Of a DNA stretch of 64,000 bases, positions 53,644 through 62,837 are shown piece by piece. Under the pieces are notes generated by a model. That model saw nothing but the letters and a program-made list of their open reading frames with translations. It searched no databases and was not told where the DNA came from. The translations under genes were made by a program, and so were the position numbers. Source of the DNA: Alphaproteobacteria bacterium (GTDB lineage: Bacteria > Pseudomonadota > Alphaproteobacteria > Sphingomonadales > Emcibacteraceae); the NCBI GenBank assembly GCA_020446675.1, contig JAGREE010000013.1:127721-191720 (forward strand). The letters are read 5' to 3'. Position 1 is the first letter of the stretch. The number at the start of each line of letters is the position of its first letter.

Positions 53644-54588
53644 ATGTCTAAAGACAGAAAATTATCCGTGATTGTTCCCTGTTATAATGAGGAAGAGGTC
53701 ATAGAGACCTGCTATTCCCGTATCGCCGATGTCTTTAAGGATATTGATTATACGCTTGAGCTGATTTTTATTAATGACGGCAGTGCTGATAAAACCGCTG
53801 AGCTGATCCATAAAATCTGTGAAAATGATAAACGGGTGGTCTTTATCGATTTAAGCCGTAATTTCGGCAAGGAAGCCGCCATGTCGGCCGGGATAGATAT
53901 GATGAGCGGGGATGCCGCCATCATTCTTGATGCTGATCTGCAGGACCCACCGGAAATTATCCCCCAGTTTATTGCTCTCTGGGAACAGGGCTATGATAAT
54001 ATTTACGGCGTTCGCACTGAACGGGACGGTGAAAGCTGGTTTAAAAAAATGACCGCCACTTATTTTTACCGGATATTGAAAAGAATGAGCTTCGTTGATA
54101 TTCCGCGAAATGCCGGCGATTTCAGACTGCTGAGCCGCCGTGCCATTGATGCCATCAGAAAACTGCCCGAACGGCAACGTTTTATGAAGGGGCTTTTTGC
54201 CTGGATCGGTTTTAATACAATTGCCGTCAAATATAAACGTCAGGCCAGGGTGGCGGGAAGCACCAAATGGAATTACTGGAACCTGTGGAATTTCGCGATC
54301 GAGGGGATTACATCCTTCTCAACCCTCCCGTTACGGCTTGCCAGTTATATCGGTATTCTGATTTCGTTTTTATCTTTTATCTATGCGGTTTTTATTTTTA
54401 TTCGCACCCTCATTTACGGTGTAGGTGTTGATGGTTACGCCTCGCAAATGGTGGTGATCCTGTTTCTTGGCGGTCTCCAGCTTTTATTTCTTGGCATTAT
54501 GGGTGAATATCTGGGCCGGGTTTTTAATGAAACCAAGGACCGGCCGCTTTATATGACAAAAAATATTATCAATCTTCCTGACGACTGA
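53644..54588 (+). CDS. GtrB/DPM-type membrane glycosyltransferase
   Basis: A 314-residue GT2 enzyme: LSVIVPCYNEEEVI, the DxD-like ILDADLQDPPE, DFRLLSRRAIDAI, QARVAGSTKWNYWNLW and two C-terminal helices (about 235-300). It attaches a hexose to undecaprenyl phosphate on the cytoplasmic face. It follows the GtrA gene by 17 bp. The 20-bp 3' overlap with the convergent GT87 gene ties the three genes together. Confidence 0.88.
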   Translation: MSKDRKLSVIVPCYNEEEVIETCYSRIADVFKDIDYTLELIFINDGSADKTAELIHKICENDKRVVFIDLSRNFGKEAAMSAGIDMMSGDAAIILDADLQDPPEIIPQFIALWEQGYDNIYGVRTERDGESWFKKMTATYFYRILKRMSFVDIPRNAGDFRLLSRRAIDAIRKLPERQRFMKGLFAWIGFNTIAVKYKRQARVAGSTKWNYWNLWNFAIEGITSFSTLPLRLASYIGILISFLSFIYAVFIFIRTLIYGVGVDGYASQMVVILFLGGLQLLFLGIMGEYLGRVFNETKDRPLYMTKNIINLPDD

Positions 54589-55792
54589 TTATCACAAAAA
54601 TAGCGACCATGATTATAAGCGCTACGGTCGAAACCACACTGCCATAAAAGCGCGCCTCATCAACGGTGGTCGGGCCGAACAGATCACCGATATTTCCGGC
54701 TCGGACCAGCAGCAGAAAAGGGACGGCCAGCAGCATTTGGCGCGCTGTTCCTAGAACGGCGCCGAGCAATAAAACCGGTGCCACCAAAATCATGTCATAA
54801 TCGTGAACGGGCGCGAAAAAAAGCGTGGCGAAGATCACCGCCATATAATAAAGGCAAAGTTTTGCCGGTCCGTCCCCGTCAAATTTTTCATAGACAATTT
54901 TTTGCAAATAAATTGCCGCTCCCCAAACACCAATAAGCGAAAGCAGCGTGGCAAGCGAACTGGAAATATCCCTGTTTACAATAAGATAGACGATGTTTTT
55001 AAAGCCGGTTGAAAGTTTGGCTGAATTGGATAGAAACTGTGAATGCTCGGAAAGACCAGCAAGGAAAGAAAAGAGGGTTTCAAAGAACCCAAGGCTGATA
55101 AATCCCGGCAGCATCATAATAAATGTTAAAGCAATGGTATAAAAAACCGATTTATAATTTTGTTTTAAAAGGAAAAATCCAAAAAATATCGGTATGCCGA
55201 TCTGTGGCTTAAGCAGCATGATCGCCATCCCCAGCCCCAGCAGAAAATGTTTTGAATAAAGGGTCGCATAAATGGCCAGACAGAGGCCAAAATAAACAAG
55301 CCCCGTTGATTGGCCCTGCTGCAGGATAATGATGGTTGACTGCATCAGCCCAACCAGCCCGGTATAAAGGACAAGAGCGGGCGTGGATAGATTGATATCC
55401 GCTCGTTTCAGTGCCGCGCGCAGCAAAAATGTGCCGCCCACAATGGCCATCACATTGATCAGTCGCCAGATTTCAGTGGCGGTTGCATAATCAAAAAGCG
55501 CCATAAAGCCGGATACCGGCCACCAGTTGGGCGGGTAATAAAAGGGCTGCCCGTTAAATGTTTCAAAAAGGCTTTCGCCCACATGCTGATAATCGGCACC
55601 ATAAGGGCTCATCCCTCCTGACCACAGCCGCCCGGCCAGCCAGAAATATTTGAAAGTAAGGTCTTTGCCAATCAGCGAACTATATTTCCAGATCAGGTAA
55701 AATATACCGAATGCGCCAATGCTTAAGGCGAGCATGTCAAGCGTCCGTTTGTCCAAGCGGTCCATCAATGATTTTATTTTTGTGCTCAGCAT
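54569..55792 (-). CDS. GT87 (DUF2029) membrane glycosyltransferase
   Basis: A 407-residue integral membrane protein with about ten helices and the GT87 (DUF2029) features: a first periplasmic loop with FKYFWLAGRLWSGGMSPYGADYQ, then FYYPPNWWPVSGFMALF, and GLGMAIMLLKPQIGIPIFFGF. GT87 enzymes use polyprenyl-linked sugars on the periplasmic side, so this is a natural acceptor-side partner of GtrA/GtrB. ATG 55792 has AAAGG 9 bp upstream; an extension to 55843 has none. Confidence 0.8.
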   Translation of the reverse strand: MLSTKIKSLMDRLDKRTLDMLALSIGAFGIFYLIWKYSSLIGKDLTFKYFWLAGRLWSGGMSPYGADYQHVGESLFETFNGQPFYYPPNWWPVSGFMALFDYATATEIWRLINVMAIVGGTFLLRAALKRADINLSTPALVLYTGLVGLMQSTIIILQQGQSTGLVYFGLCLAIYATLYSKHFLLGLGMAIMLLKPQIGIPIFFGFFLLKQNYKSVFYTIALTFIMMLPGFISLGFFETLFSFLAGLSEHSQFLSNSAKLSTGFKNIVYLIVNRDISSSLATLLSLIGVWGAAIYLQKIVYEKFDGDGPAKLCLYYMAVIFATLFFAPVHDYDMILVAPVLLLGAVLGTARQMLLAVPFLLLVRAGNIGDLFGPTTVDEARFYGSVVSTVALIIMVAIFVIISRQED

Positions 55793-55878
55793 CTGATCAT
55801 ACCTTTTGTCCGTATTTTTAGCAGATATGACCAAAACAAACAATTGGCAGTTTGGAATGTTACGATTAGAATGGAATT

Positions 55879-56610
55879 ATGGATATTACACCTGATACCC
55901 CCATTGTTGTCCTGACCGGCGCCGGTATATCGCAGGAAAGCGGACTGCCCACCTTTCGCGGGCACGGCGGGCTTTGGAACGGTCACCGGGCGGAGGATCT
56001 GGCCACCCCGGACGCGTTCCGCCGTGATCCGGCTCTGGTCCATGATTTTTATAATATGCGGCGGGCCGTGCTTTTGGACGAAAAAATAAAACCCAATGCC
56101 GCGCATCTGGCGCTGGCGCGGCTTGAGCGGGACTGGCTGGGGGACTTTATGCTGGTAACGCAGAATGTCGATAATCTGCATGAGCGGGCCGGGTCGGAAA
56201 AGCTGATCCATATGCACGGCGAACTGCTGAAATCCCGCTGTCAGCATTGCGGGCAAATTTCCGACTGGGTAGGTGAAATGAACGGGGAAAGTGAATGTCC
56301 AAATTGCAGGGCGCGAGGGCAATTGCGGGTTAATGTGGTGTGGTTCGGGGAAATGCCGTTGCGGATGGATGATATATACCGTTATCTTCGCCGTTGCGGC
56401 TTATTTATCTCCATCGGTACATCGGGCAATGTTTATCCCGCCGCCGGTTTTTTTCAGATCGTTAATCAAAACCCGGGCGCCAAAACGGTGGAACTGAACC
56501 TTGAGCCATCCTTAAACGCCGATCAATTCAGTGACGGCCACTACGGCCCCGCCAGCCAAACCGTCCCCGCCTTTGTTGATCGTTTGTTGAATGGGGTATT
56601 GGAACCTTGA
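55879..56610 (+). CDS. cobB: NAD-dependent protein deacylase (class III sirtuin)
   Basis: A 243-residue sirtuin: TGAGISQESGLPTFRG, TQNVDNLHERAGS, catalytic H113 in HMHGE, zinc cysteines C121, C124, C140, C143, and SIGTSGNVYPAAGF. Y58 and R61 (FYNMRR) match the Tyr-Arg pair that lets SIRT5/CobB-type enzymes accept succinyl and malonyl lysine. It removes acyl groups from lysines using NAD+. It is divergent from GT87 and monocistronic. Confidence 0.92.
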   Translation: MDITPDTPIVVLTGAGISQESGLPTFRGHGGLWNGHRAEDLATPDAFRRDPALVHDFYNMRRAVLLDEKIKPNAAHLALARLERDWLGDFMLVTQNVDNLHERAGSEKLIHMHGELLKSRCQHCGQISDWVGEMNGESECPNCRARGQLRVNVVWFGEMPLRMDDIYRYLRRCGLFISIGTSGNVYPAAGFFQIVNQNPGAKTVELNLEPSLNADQFSDGHYGPASQTVPAFVDRLLNGVLEP

Positions 56611-56668
56611 CAGAGTTTCAAATATGGGATTGTTAGGGTTATGTTAGTTCAAAGTATAAGGGGAAAAA

Positions 56669-57088
56669 ATGACATTTAAATGGGAGTCGGATTCAGGATT
56701 TAGAATATACGATCCTGAAAGAGGTCTAGAAGCCAAAAGTGGGTCGGGAAACAGACATATTAGCTCTTTTGTGTTTTATGAAATCGGTTCTGAAGATCAT
56801 ATTTTGGGAAAGTTTCAGTATTGCGAGAGTGGTCGGGCTTTGACCGATGAGGAGAAGTTAGTTTGCCCACCTGAAGTTTCCTGGATATTTATTGTGGATT
56901 TTAGAGGGTTTTCTAATATTTATGGGGGAGAAAATTATATTGAGGGATATTCAAATGAAAAAAGCATGACCATTGCAAAAGAAGTGCTGCTTGAATATGC
57001 AAAGTTTAGAGCAAGGCGTACGCCTAAAATAATTAGATTTAAGATGACAAGTGTGGGTCTTAACGAAGAATGGTTGGGGAAACAATAG
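56669..57088 (+). CDS. Hypothetical protein, 139 residues
   Basis: A soluble protein with no signal and no recognisable domain. It begins MTFKWESDSGFRIYDPERG, has a beta-rich middle (SWIFIVDFRGFSNIYGG) and an amphipathic helix (MTIAKEVLLEYAKFRAR). AAGGGG lies 5-10 bp before the ATG, so it is probably translated. It is more AT-rich than the genes on both sides. It could be a recent arrival; function unknown. Confidence 0.6.
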   Translation: MTFKWESDSGFRIYDPERGLEAKSGSGNRHISSFVFYEIGSEDHILGKFQYCESGRALTDEEKLVCPPEVSWIFIVDFRGFSNIYGGENYIEGYSNEKSMTIAKEVLLEYAKFRARRTPKIIRFKMTSVGLNEEWLGKQ

Positions 57089-57124
57089 GGACAGCACAAT
57101 ATATTTGTTCTTGAATACTATTTC

Positions 57125-57212
57125 CGTCACTCCCGAAAAGGCGAGGGTCTATAGACCCTCCGTGGTAGCCTGATCGCCTGGTTCATGGATACCTGCCTTC
57201 GCAGGTATGACA
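57125..57212. repeat. Palindromic interspersed repeat (VIPAKAGI-type element)
   Basis: An 88-bp element bounded by CGTCACTCCCG and its counterpart TACCTGCGAAGGCAGGTATC on the other strand, ending TGTCA. It holds an 18-bp perfect palindrome (57143-57160, GAGGGTCT-AT-AGACCCTC) and a hairpin with a CTTC loop (57189-57208). This is the class of REP-like repeats whose translation gives the familiar spurious VIPAKAGIH string. It separates the hypothetical gene from the enoyl-CoA hydratase gene. A run of nine G follows (57215-57223). Confidence 0.75.
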
Positions 57213-57233
57213 CAGGGGGGGGGCGATTTATTC

Positions 57234-58004
57234 TCACTTCCCCTTAAAGTCCGGTTTTCGTTTTTCGGCGAAGGCGGCCATGCCTTCTTTCTGGTCCTCG
57301 GTGGCAAAAAGCGAATGAAATATGCGCCGCTCGAAAATAAGCCCTTCACGGAGCGATCCTTCAAGCGCGCGGTCGACCGCTTCGCGGGCCAGCATCACGG
57401 ATGGTTTGCTGTAACTGGAAATGGCTTTTGCCGCTTCCATTGCCTCCTCCAGCAGATTTTCATTTTCAACCACGCGGGCAGCGAGGCCGCATCGTTCCGC
57501 TTCGTCGGCGTCCATCATGCGCCCGGTCAGGATCATATCCATGGCTTTGGATTTACCGACCAGTTTGGTCAGCCGCTGCGAGCCACCCATGCCGGGGATG
57601 ACGCCAAGCTTGATTTCCGGCTGGCCGAATTTGGCTGACTTTGCCGCGATAATAAAATCACACATCATCGCAAGCTCGCATCCGCCACCAAGGGCAAAGC
57701 CGGATACAGCGGCAATTTTCGGGGTTCTGAAATCACAGAATTTCTGCCAGTCGGCAAAATAATCATTCCCGTACATGTCCATATAAGTTTTTGACTGCAT
57801 TTCCTTGATATCGGCACCGGCGGCGAAGGCCTTTTCCGACCCGGTAATGATGAAGCAGCCCACCTCCGGGTCGTGATCAAGGGGGGTGAGTTCCGCGATC
57901 AGTTCCCGCATGATTTCACTATTTAAGGCATTTAAGGCTTCCGGCCGGTTAAGGCGGACAAGGACCACGCGTCCTTCGCGGCTGATTTCAAGTGTGTTTG
58001 GCAT
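57234..58004 (-). CDS. Enoyl-CoA hydratase
   Basis: A 256-residue crotonase. The oxyanion-hole loops are [11 protein letters not shown] and [43 protein letters not shown] contains the second catalytic Glu region. It hydrates trans-2-enoyl-CoA in beta-oxidation or an aromatic CoA pathway. ATG has AAAGGACATAAA before it. It stands alone here, between a palindromic repeat and a small membrane protein gene. Confidence 0.92.
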   Translation of the reverse strand: MPNTLEISREGRVVLVRLNRPEALNALNSEIMRELIAELTPLDHDPEVGCFIITGSEKAFAAGADIKEMQSKTYMDMYGNDYFADWQKFCDFRTPKIAAVSGFALGGGCELAMMCDFIIAAKSAKFGQPEIKLGVIPGMGGSQRLTKLVGKSKAMDMILTGRMMDADEAERCGLAARVVENENLLEEAMEAAKAISSYSKPSVMLAREAVDRALEGSLREGLIFERRIFHSLFATEDQKEGMAAFAEKRKPDFKGK

Positions 58005-58146
58005 TTTATGTCCTTTTCTTTTTCATTTTCAGTCAAAAATGATGGTCATATAACATTCATATAACTGTCATATATCTGTCATCAGAGAGGCGTAGAGAGT
58101 GCCATATGAAGACAGATAATTCCCCACAATGTAGAATGAGCATAAG

Positions 58147-58674
58147 ATGAGTAATACAGAGACTATCGATGGTGTTCAACTTTCAATTTTACAAAATTCA
58201 CTTTCCCAGGTTCAAAATGCGGTCCGCGCCTATGATGTAAAGGCGCAGATTGTCAGCATCGGCTTTATATTTTCCCTTGGCACCATTGCCAAGATCGGTG
58301 AAATGGCACCGGAGGACCCGGCCAATACGACGCTTTATGTGCTGATTTTCTGGGTGCTGGCGGTGGTGCCGATCGCCATGTTCGGTTATGTGCTTTACCC
58401 GTCGCGCAGTGCGGCGCCAAAGCTGGGGGTTAAGGGACTAAACCTGCAGCGCAGCTATTATCTGCTTGAAGAACAGTACCCGGACCTGGACAGTTATCTT
58501 GACGCCTTTGATAAAAGCGACTGGAAACTTGAACTTGCCTATGAAATTCAGAAAAATTCCCTGCTTCGCGATCTTAAAAGACGGCGTTTTGTCTGGGCGC
58601 TTGCGCTTTCCGGACTTTCATTCGCGCTTCTCTTTCTGATACAGCTGCTGCGTTCGGTCAGTTTTTTCAGCTAA
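58147..58674 (+). CDS. Small membrane protein with coiled N-terminus, unknown
   Basis: A 175-residue protein: a soluble helix with LQNSLSQVQNAVRAYDVKAQ, two transmembrane helices (about 34-52 and 64-87), a cytosolic middle (YYLLEEQYPDLDSYLDAFDKSDWKLELAYEIQKN) and a third helix near the end. The order helix-TM-TM-linker-TM resembles Pycsar/CBASS-type membrane effectors, but I see no diagnostic motif and no cyclase next to it. Its end overlaps the convergent phoD gene by 8 bp. Confidence 0.6.
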   Translation: MSNTETIDGVQLSILQNSLSQVQNAVRAYDVKAQIVSIGFIFSLGTIAKIGEMAPEDPANTTLYVLIFWVLAVVPIAMFGYVLYPSRSAAPKLGVKGLNLQRSYYLLEEQYPDLDSYLDAFDKSDWKLELAYEIQKNSLLRDLKRRRFVWALALSGLSFALLFLIQLLRSVSFFS

Positions 58675-59773
58675 ACCCAAGACTGCTTAACATGATCGAA
58701 TGGCTGAAAACCCGGTTGCCGTCCGCGTCATTAATTTCAAAGACAATCAGCGGGTCACTGAGTTCCCAGTCAATATAAAGCGCGCCGAAATTCTGCCCGG
58801 CATAGCTGATATCGTTCCAGCGGTAAGCATTGGGGCTTACATTGGGCCATATTTCTGTCAGACCGCTTGAGGTCATATCCCAAAGCGGGTAGGGCGCGTC
58901 CTTCTGCTGGCAGGAGATTTCGGCCCAGTGGGTATCACCGCTGATGAAAAAGACACCCTCGACCCGGTATTTTTTGATAAGCTCAATCAGCCGCTGCCGT
59001 TCATGGGGGAAATTGGCCCAGGATTCCCAGCCTGGCTGGGTGGCGATATACTGAAGGCTCGAGCCGATAATTTTTATTTTCGATGGGACCTGCATCTGTC
59101 TCTCAAGCCATTGCCACTGCGCTTCACCCAGCATGGTTTTCTCCTTACCCATGATCGGAAGGTAAGGACCGAAGCCGGCAATTTCCCTTTCCTTTGCCTT
59201 ATCCATGCTGTCAACGGTTTTAAGCGGGTCACGGTTATAGCGTAAATCAGGCAGGATAATATGAATTCTCTTATCTTCCGGTCCATAAAGGGCGGATGTA
59301 TAAATGCCGTCGCCGTCACGACGGCGGCTGCTTGCTTTTGGCACGTCCCAGAAATCAAAAAAAAGCTCTTTTGACTGATCGCGAAATGGGTACTCCTTGC
59401 CCGCATCATTTTCACCAAAATCATGATCATCCCATATGGCCATGACGTCGCAGGCGCGCCGGACACCTTCAAAATTTGGGGCCTGCTTTTTATATTTGGC
59501 GGCAAGCACCGCCATATCGCGGCTGTCACCATAAATATTATCCCCTAAAAAGAGGAAAAGTTCCGGTTTTTTCTCGAGTATCCCGGACCAGATCGGCTGT
59601 TCCTTATCCTGATGGCAGCAGGAGCCGAAAAGAATGCGTGACAAGGGCTTATCCCCCACCACTTTTGGCATATCATTGCCTTTTGCCGTCGCCCGGTTGG
59701 TGGCAAGCGCAGAGAAGCCGGCAAGGGTAAGTCCTGCACCCAGTTGGAATTCGCGTCTTGTGATTTTGCTCAT
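58667..59773 (-). CDS. PhoD-family alkaline phosphatase, Tat-exported
   Basis: A 368-residue metallophosphoesterase with a Tat signal (MSKITRREFQLGAGLTLAGF). PhoD-type motifs are GSCCHQDKEQPIW, FLGDNIYGD, IWDDHDFGEND and FISGDTHWAEI, which supply the Ca/Fe ligands of this family. It should cleave phosphate mono- or diesters in the periplasm. ATG follows AAAGGATAGATAA. It lies 92 bp after the TonB receptor stop, beyond a terminator, so it may have its own promoter or be a read-through partner. Confidence 0.85.
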   Translation of the reverse strand: MSKITRREFQLGAGLTLAGFSALATNRATAKGNDMPKVVGDKPLSRILFGSCCHQDKEQPIWSGILEKKPELFLFLGDNIYGDSRDMAVLAAKYKKQAPNFEGVRRACDVMAIWDDHDFGENDAGKEYPFRDQSKELFFDFWDVPKASSRRRDGDGIYTSALYGPEDKRIHIILPDLRYNRDPLKTVDSMDKAKEREIAGFGPYLPIMGKEKTMLGEAQWQWLERQMQVPSKIKIIGSSLQYIATQPGWESWANFPHERQRLIELIKKYRVEGVFFISGDTHWAEISCQQKDAPYPLWDMTSSGLTEIWPNVSPNAYRWNDISYAGQNFGALYIDWELSDPLIVFEINDADGNRVFSHSIMLSSLGFS

Positions 59774-59803
59774 TTATCTATCCTTAAAGTAAAAAAGGGA
59801 AAG

Positions 59804-59833
59804 TAAAAAAGGGAAGCCCGGTTTGGGCTTCCC
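59804..59833 (-). terminator. Terminator after the TonB-dependent receptor
   Basis: GGGAAGCCC pairs with GGGCTTCCC around a 5-nt loop. On the minus strand it is followed by a run of six T and further T-rich sequence. It ends the receptor transcript before phoD. Confidence 0.88.
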
Positions 59834-59865
59834 TCAAGTTTATATTGGCTTAAGTTATTATTATC

Positions 59866-62307
59866 CTAGTAGTCGAATGTGATGTTTGCCATCACCTGAC
59901 GACCTGTTCCGATGAAATATCCGCCCGGTGTTCCGCCGCCCAGATATCTTTTATCCATCAGGTTATTAACATTGAGGGAGACGCGCATATTGCTTGGGCC
60001 GTTCTGCATTTCAATGTCATATCCGATCCAGAGATCAAAAATGGTTGACGCAGGAAGGCGTTCCGTGTTGGCAAAATCGCCCCAGCGTTTGCCGATATGC
60101 TTGGCCGATACACCACCGAAGATACCGTCATTCTGATAGCTTAATGTTCCCACCAGCTGGAATTCAGGGGAAAGGGCCACTTTCTTATCCTTGGTAACGT
60201 TGCCGATGGTTTCATTATATTTACTGTCGTTGAGGGTCAGTGATGAATAAAGGTTCCAGCTGTCGGTTATGTCAGCTGAAATGCTGGCTTCGATCCCTTT
60301 GGAGTCGATACCGCCGACATTCTGATAAACCGTATCAATCTGTGAAGCGTAATCAATTCCTGAAATGTCACCGACCGGAATACCGACAATCCGGTTTTTG
60401 AAGTTAATGTAATACCCGGTCAGGCTTGCCCGGAGCCAGTCATTACGAACACGAAGACCAAGGTCATAGTTATCGGCTTTTTCACCGTCCACACCATTAA
60501 TTGCGGCACTTCCCTCAATAATATTGTCCTTGATCGCGGCATAATTTTGTGAAAATCCGGTGAAGAGTTCAACTTCATCGGTCGCTTCATAAACGGCACC
60601 GGCCGTGAACAGGATTTTTGAGTCCGAATTGACTTTTGATGCTGACTCAAGTCCGAAATTATCCTTTCTGGTCAGATCAACGAAGAATTTACGAAGACCG
60701 CCATTCAGGGTCAGATCGCCAAGGGTCAATGTATCTTCACCATAAAGCATGAATGTGTTTGTTATGAAATTACGGTCATATTGACGCCAGTAGGCTGCTT
60801 CATCAAACTGGTGCGAACTTCTTGGGTCAATAATACGGTGCCAGTCGCGGCTTTCATCGCGGTCGGCACGTTCCCACCATAATCCGCCGCGAAGGATATT
60901 ATTCTCGGCGATTTCATATTGAGCGTCGGCGGTGAGGCCCATACGCTGCTTGTTATAATGGGTATGACGGTAAGAACTGGCCGGGTTGGCACCCGCCTGA
61001 TAACAGGCCGGATTATCCGCTGCGCCGCCGCCACCATATGGGAATGTCAGACGGGCCGTACAGCCGTCAATCGGGGCAAGCGGTGTTCCTGCCGCATCAA
61101 CGAATGAATAGGACCCACCGAATGATCCGCCATAAATTGTGTTCGGACCGGTGTGGAGGTCACGGACGCCTGATGGCTTTGAAGTTGCACCACCGACCAC
61201 ATCGACAATATATTGCGGTACCCAGTCACCACGACCTTTTTGGACATGATAATAAGGGGTGATGGTGGCTTTTAAGGCATCATCTTCATATGCTGCACGA
61301 AGATAGGCAAAATAATTGTTCCGAAGCGTTGACCATGATGGACGGTATGCCTGATCAACATATGGAATACCAGTGATCGTGTCGGTCAGGCGGTCCCAGT
61401 CCGGGTTCTCCTCAAACTGGGCGAGGCTGATACGCTGGAAGTTATCTTCATTGGCATCATCCCATGAAAAACGGCCTGTGATGGTCCAGTTGTCCAGCTC
61501 GGACACGAATTTCGCAGAAATATGATCACGCTCTGTGCCACCGGCGAGGCCGATCCAGGCATCATTTGACTGACGGGAATAGCTTAAATAAGCGGTGGTG
61601 CTGTCTGTCAGGTGCCCTGTGTCATAGCGGAAATAATAACGTCTTGCATTATGATCACCGATGCTGAGGCTGGCGCGAAGGCGCTGATCATCAAGCGGGT
61701 TATTGGTGACAAAGTTAATGGTGCCGCCAAGAGCCTCGTGCGATGCGGATGAAATATCACTTGTTCCTTGCGATACTTCAGCACGGGCAAGGTTTTCAAA
61801 ATCAATATAACGATTAGCTTTTGAGCCGCCGCCATAGTTTGAATTACCGTTTGGCAGGCCGTCAATGGTCATACCGATCTGTTGTTCACTAAGCCCGACG
61901 GTAAAGCCGCGCATATTAACGGTGGTTGACCAGTCATCGGACCCGAAGGTCCCGCCTTCGCTAATATTAACACCGGGAAGGTTATCAATCACGGAAAGGA
62001 CACTTGCTGCAGTTGATTCCTGCTCGATCATCACATTGTCGGTGGCGTTGTTGGCGTAGGTCGTCGGCTTGCCGACCACGACGATAACCTCTTCCGGTGC
62101 ATCTGTCGCTTCGGCCGCTGCCGCTGCTGCTGTTGTCGCGACCTGGGTTGTGATTTGGGTTGGCTGTTCTTCATTCGTTTTTTCTGCTGCTGTTTCTGCG
62201 GCAAAAGCCGGAGAAACCATTATGACACCGGCTATGGCAGAAGTGCCAAGCAGGGTTTTCCAAAATTCGGATTTCCGAATAGTTGATCTTTCGGGTGTAG
62301 TTTCCAT
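59866..62307 (-). CDS. TonB-dependent outer-membrane receptor
   Basis: An 813-residue receptor. After a signal peptide ending AFAAE and an Ala/Thr-rich spacer comes a TonB-box-like EEVIVVVG, the plug (ASVLSVIDNLPGVNISEGG, NMRGF, TIDGLPNG, RAEVSQGTSDIS), and a 22-strand barrel ending NLMDKRYLGGGTPGGYFIGTGRQVMANITFDY with the terminal aromatic. It imports a large or scarce ligand energised by TonB. The neighbouring PhoD phosphatase suggests an organophosphate or phytate-like ligand, but no Pho box is convincing. AAGGAATATAATCAAA precedes the ATG. Confidence 0.9.
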   Translation of the reverse strand: METTPERSTIRKSEFWKTLLGTSAIAGVIMVSPAFAAETAAEKTNEEQPTQITTQVATTAAAAAAEATDAPEEVIVVVGKPTTYANNATDNVMIEQESTAASVLSVIDNLPGVNISEGGTFGSDDWSTTVNMRGFTVGLSEQQIGMTIDGLPNGNSNYGGGSKANRYIDFENLARAEVSQGTSDISSASHEALGGTINFVTNNPLDDQRLRASLSIGDHNARRYYFRYDTGHLTDSTTAYLSYSRQSNDAWIGLAGGTERDHISAKFVSELDNWTITGRFSWDDANEDNFQRISLAQFEENPDWDRLTDTITGIPYVDQAYRPSWSTLRNNYFAYLRAAYEDDALKATITPYYHVQKGRGDWVPQYIVDVVGGATSKPSGVRDLHTGPNTIYGGSFGGSYSFVDAAGTPLAPIDGCTARLTFPYGGGGAADNPACYQAGANPASSYRHTHYNKQRMGLTADAQYEIAENNILRGGLWWERADRDESRDWHRIIDPRSSHQFDEAAYWRQYDRNFITNTFMLYGEDTLTLGDLTLNGGLRKFFVDLTRKDNFGLESASKVNSDSKILFTAGAVYEATDEVELFTGFSQNYAAIKDNIIEGSAAINGVDGEKADNYDLGLRVRNDWLRASLTGYYINFKNRIVGIPVGDISGIDYASQIDTVYQNVGGIDSKGIEASISADITDSWNLYSSLTLNDSKYNETIGNVTKDKKVALSPEFQLVGTLSYQNDGIFGGVSAKHIGKRWGDFANTERLPASTIFDLWIGYDIEMQNGPSNMRVSLNVNNLMDKRYLGGGTPGGYFIGTGRQVMANITFDY

Positions 62308-62527
62308 TTTGATTATATTCCTTAATAATTAACTGTGTCCTCTTTGGACATTCACCTGTTCAGGCAGGGGGAATATGATCCCGGTTTGTGACAGCGCGTT
62401 TAAGGAAAAGTGATATTTATTTGATGCTTTTGTTAAAGTATGACGAGTCAATTATATCAGATTTAAGACTCTTAATTTGGGAGTTGGATCAGATTTTAAA
62501 GAGGATAAATTTGGAGGGATTTATATT

Positions 62528-62578
62528 TGGCGCACCCGACGGTATTCGACCCCATGCTCTCTGCCTTCAGCTTATCAG
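62528..62578 (-). pseudogene. Decayed 3' half of tRNA-Arg
   Basis: The first 15 bases (TGGCGCACCCGACGG on the plus strand) are identical to the 3' end, including CCA, of the tRNA that runs off the right edge at 63976. The T-arm is mutated (GTCGAAT loop, ACCGT stem) and the anticodon arm is only vaguely preserved (CTCTGCCTTC). The 5' half is not recognisable. It is a direct repeat of the intact tRNA end, as left by integrases. Confidence 0.7.
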
Positions 62579-62837
62579 AGGATGTCTTTTTAGATGCTGC
62601 CGGAATACCAATAAGACGGCTAATTCATCTAATTCTCAATCAATTACCATCCAATGATACTTGCTTTAAACCTGTATTAACCTGCACATATCTTAAACAA
62701 AGATAGATATATACAGGAGTAAAATTATTTGCTACAGGGTGAGAATTGCAGAATTTATCTGCGTGGAAAACTTTTATTTTCAATTTTGCTCGAACAGAGC
62801 TTGTTGTCATAATAGTCAGCAGAGTTTAACCGAGCAA

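Noticed and set aside
57149..57364. A frame containing VIPAKAGIHEPG
   Set aside because: It is the translation of a palindromic interspersed repeat and the enoyl-CoA hydratase end in the wrong frame.
62377..62405. CTGTCAC (minus strand, 62388-62394) upstream of the TonB receptor as a Pho box
   Set aside because: The half-site is perfect, but the 7-mers 11 bp to either side match at only 2-3 of 7 positions, so the required periodicity is missing.
62388..62657. An 89-codon frame reading GAPDGIRPHALCLQ
   Set aside because: This is the familiar spurious translation of an antisense tRNA-Arg; it marks the decayed tRNA, not a protein.
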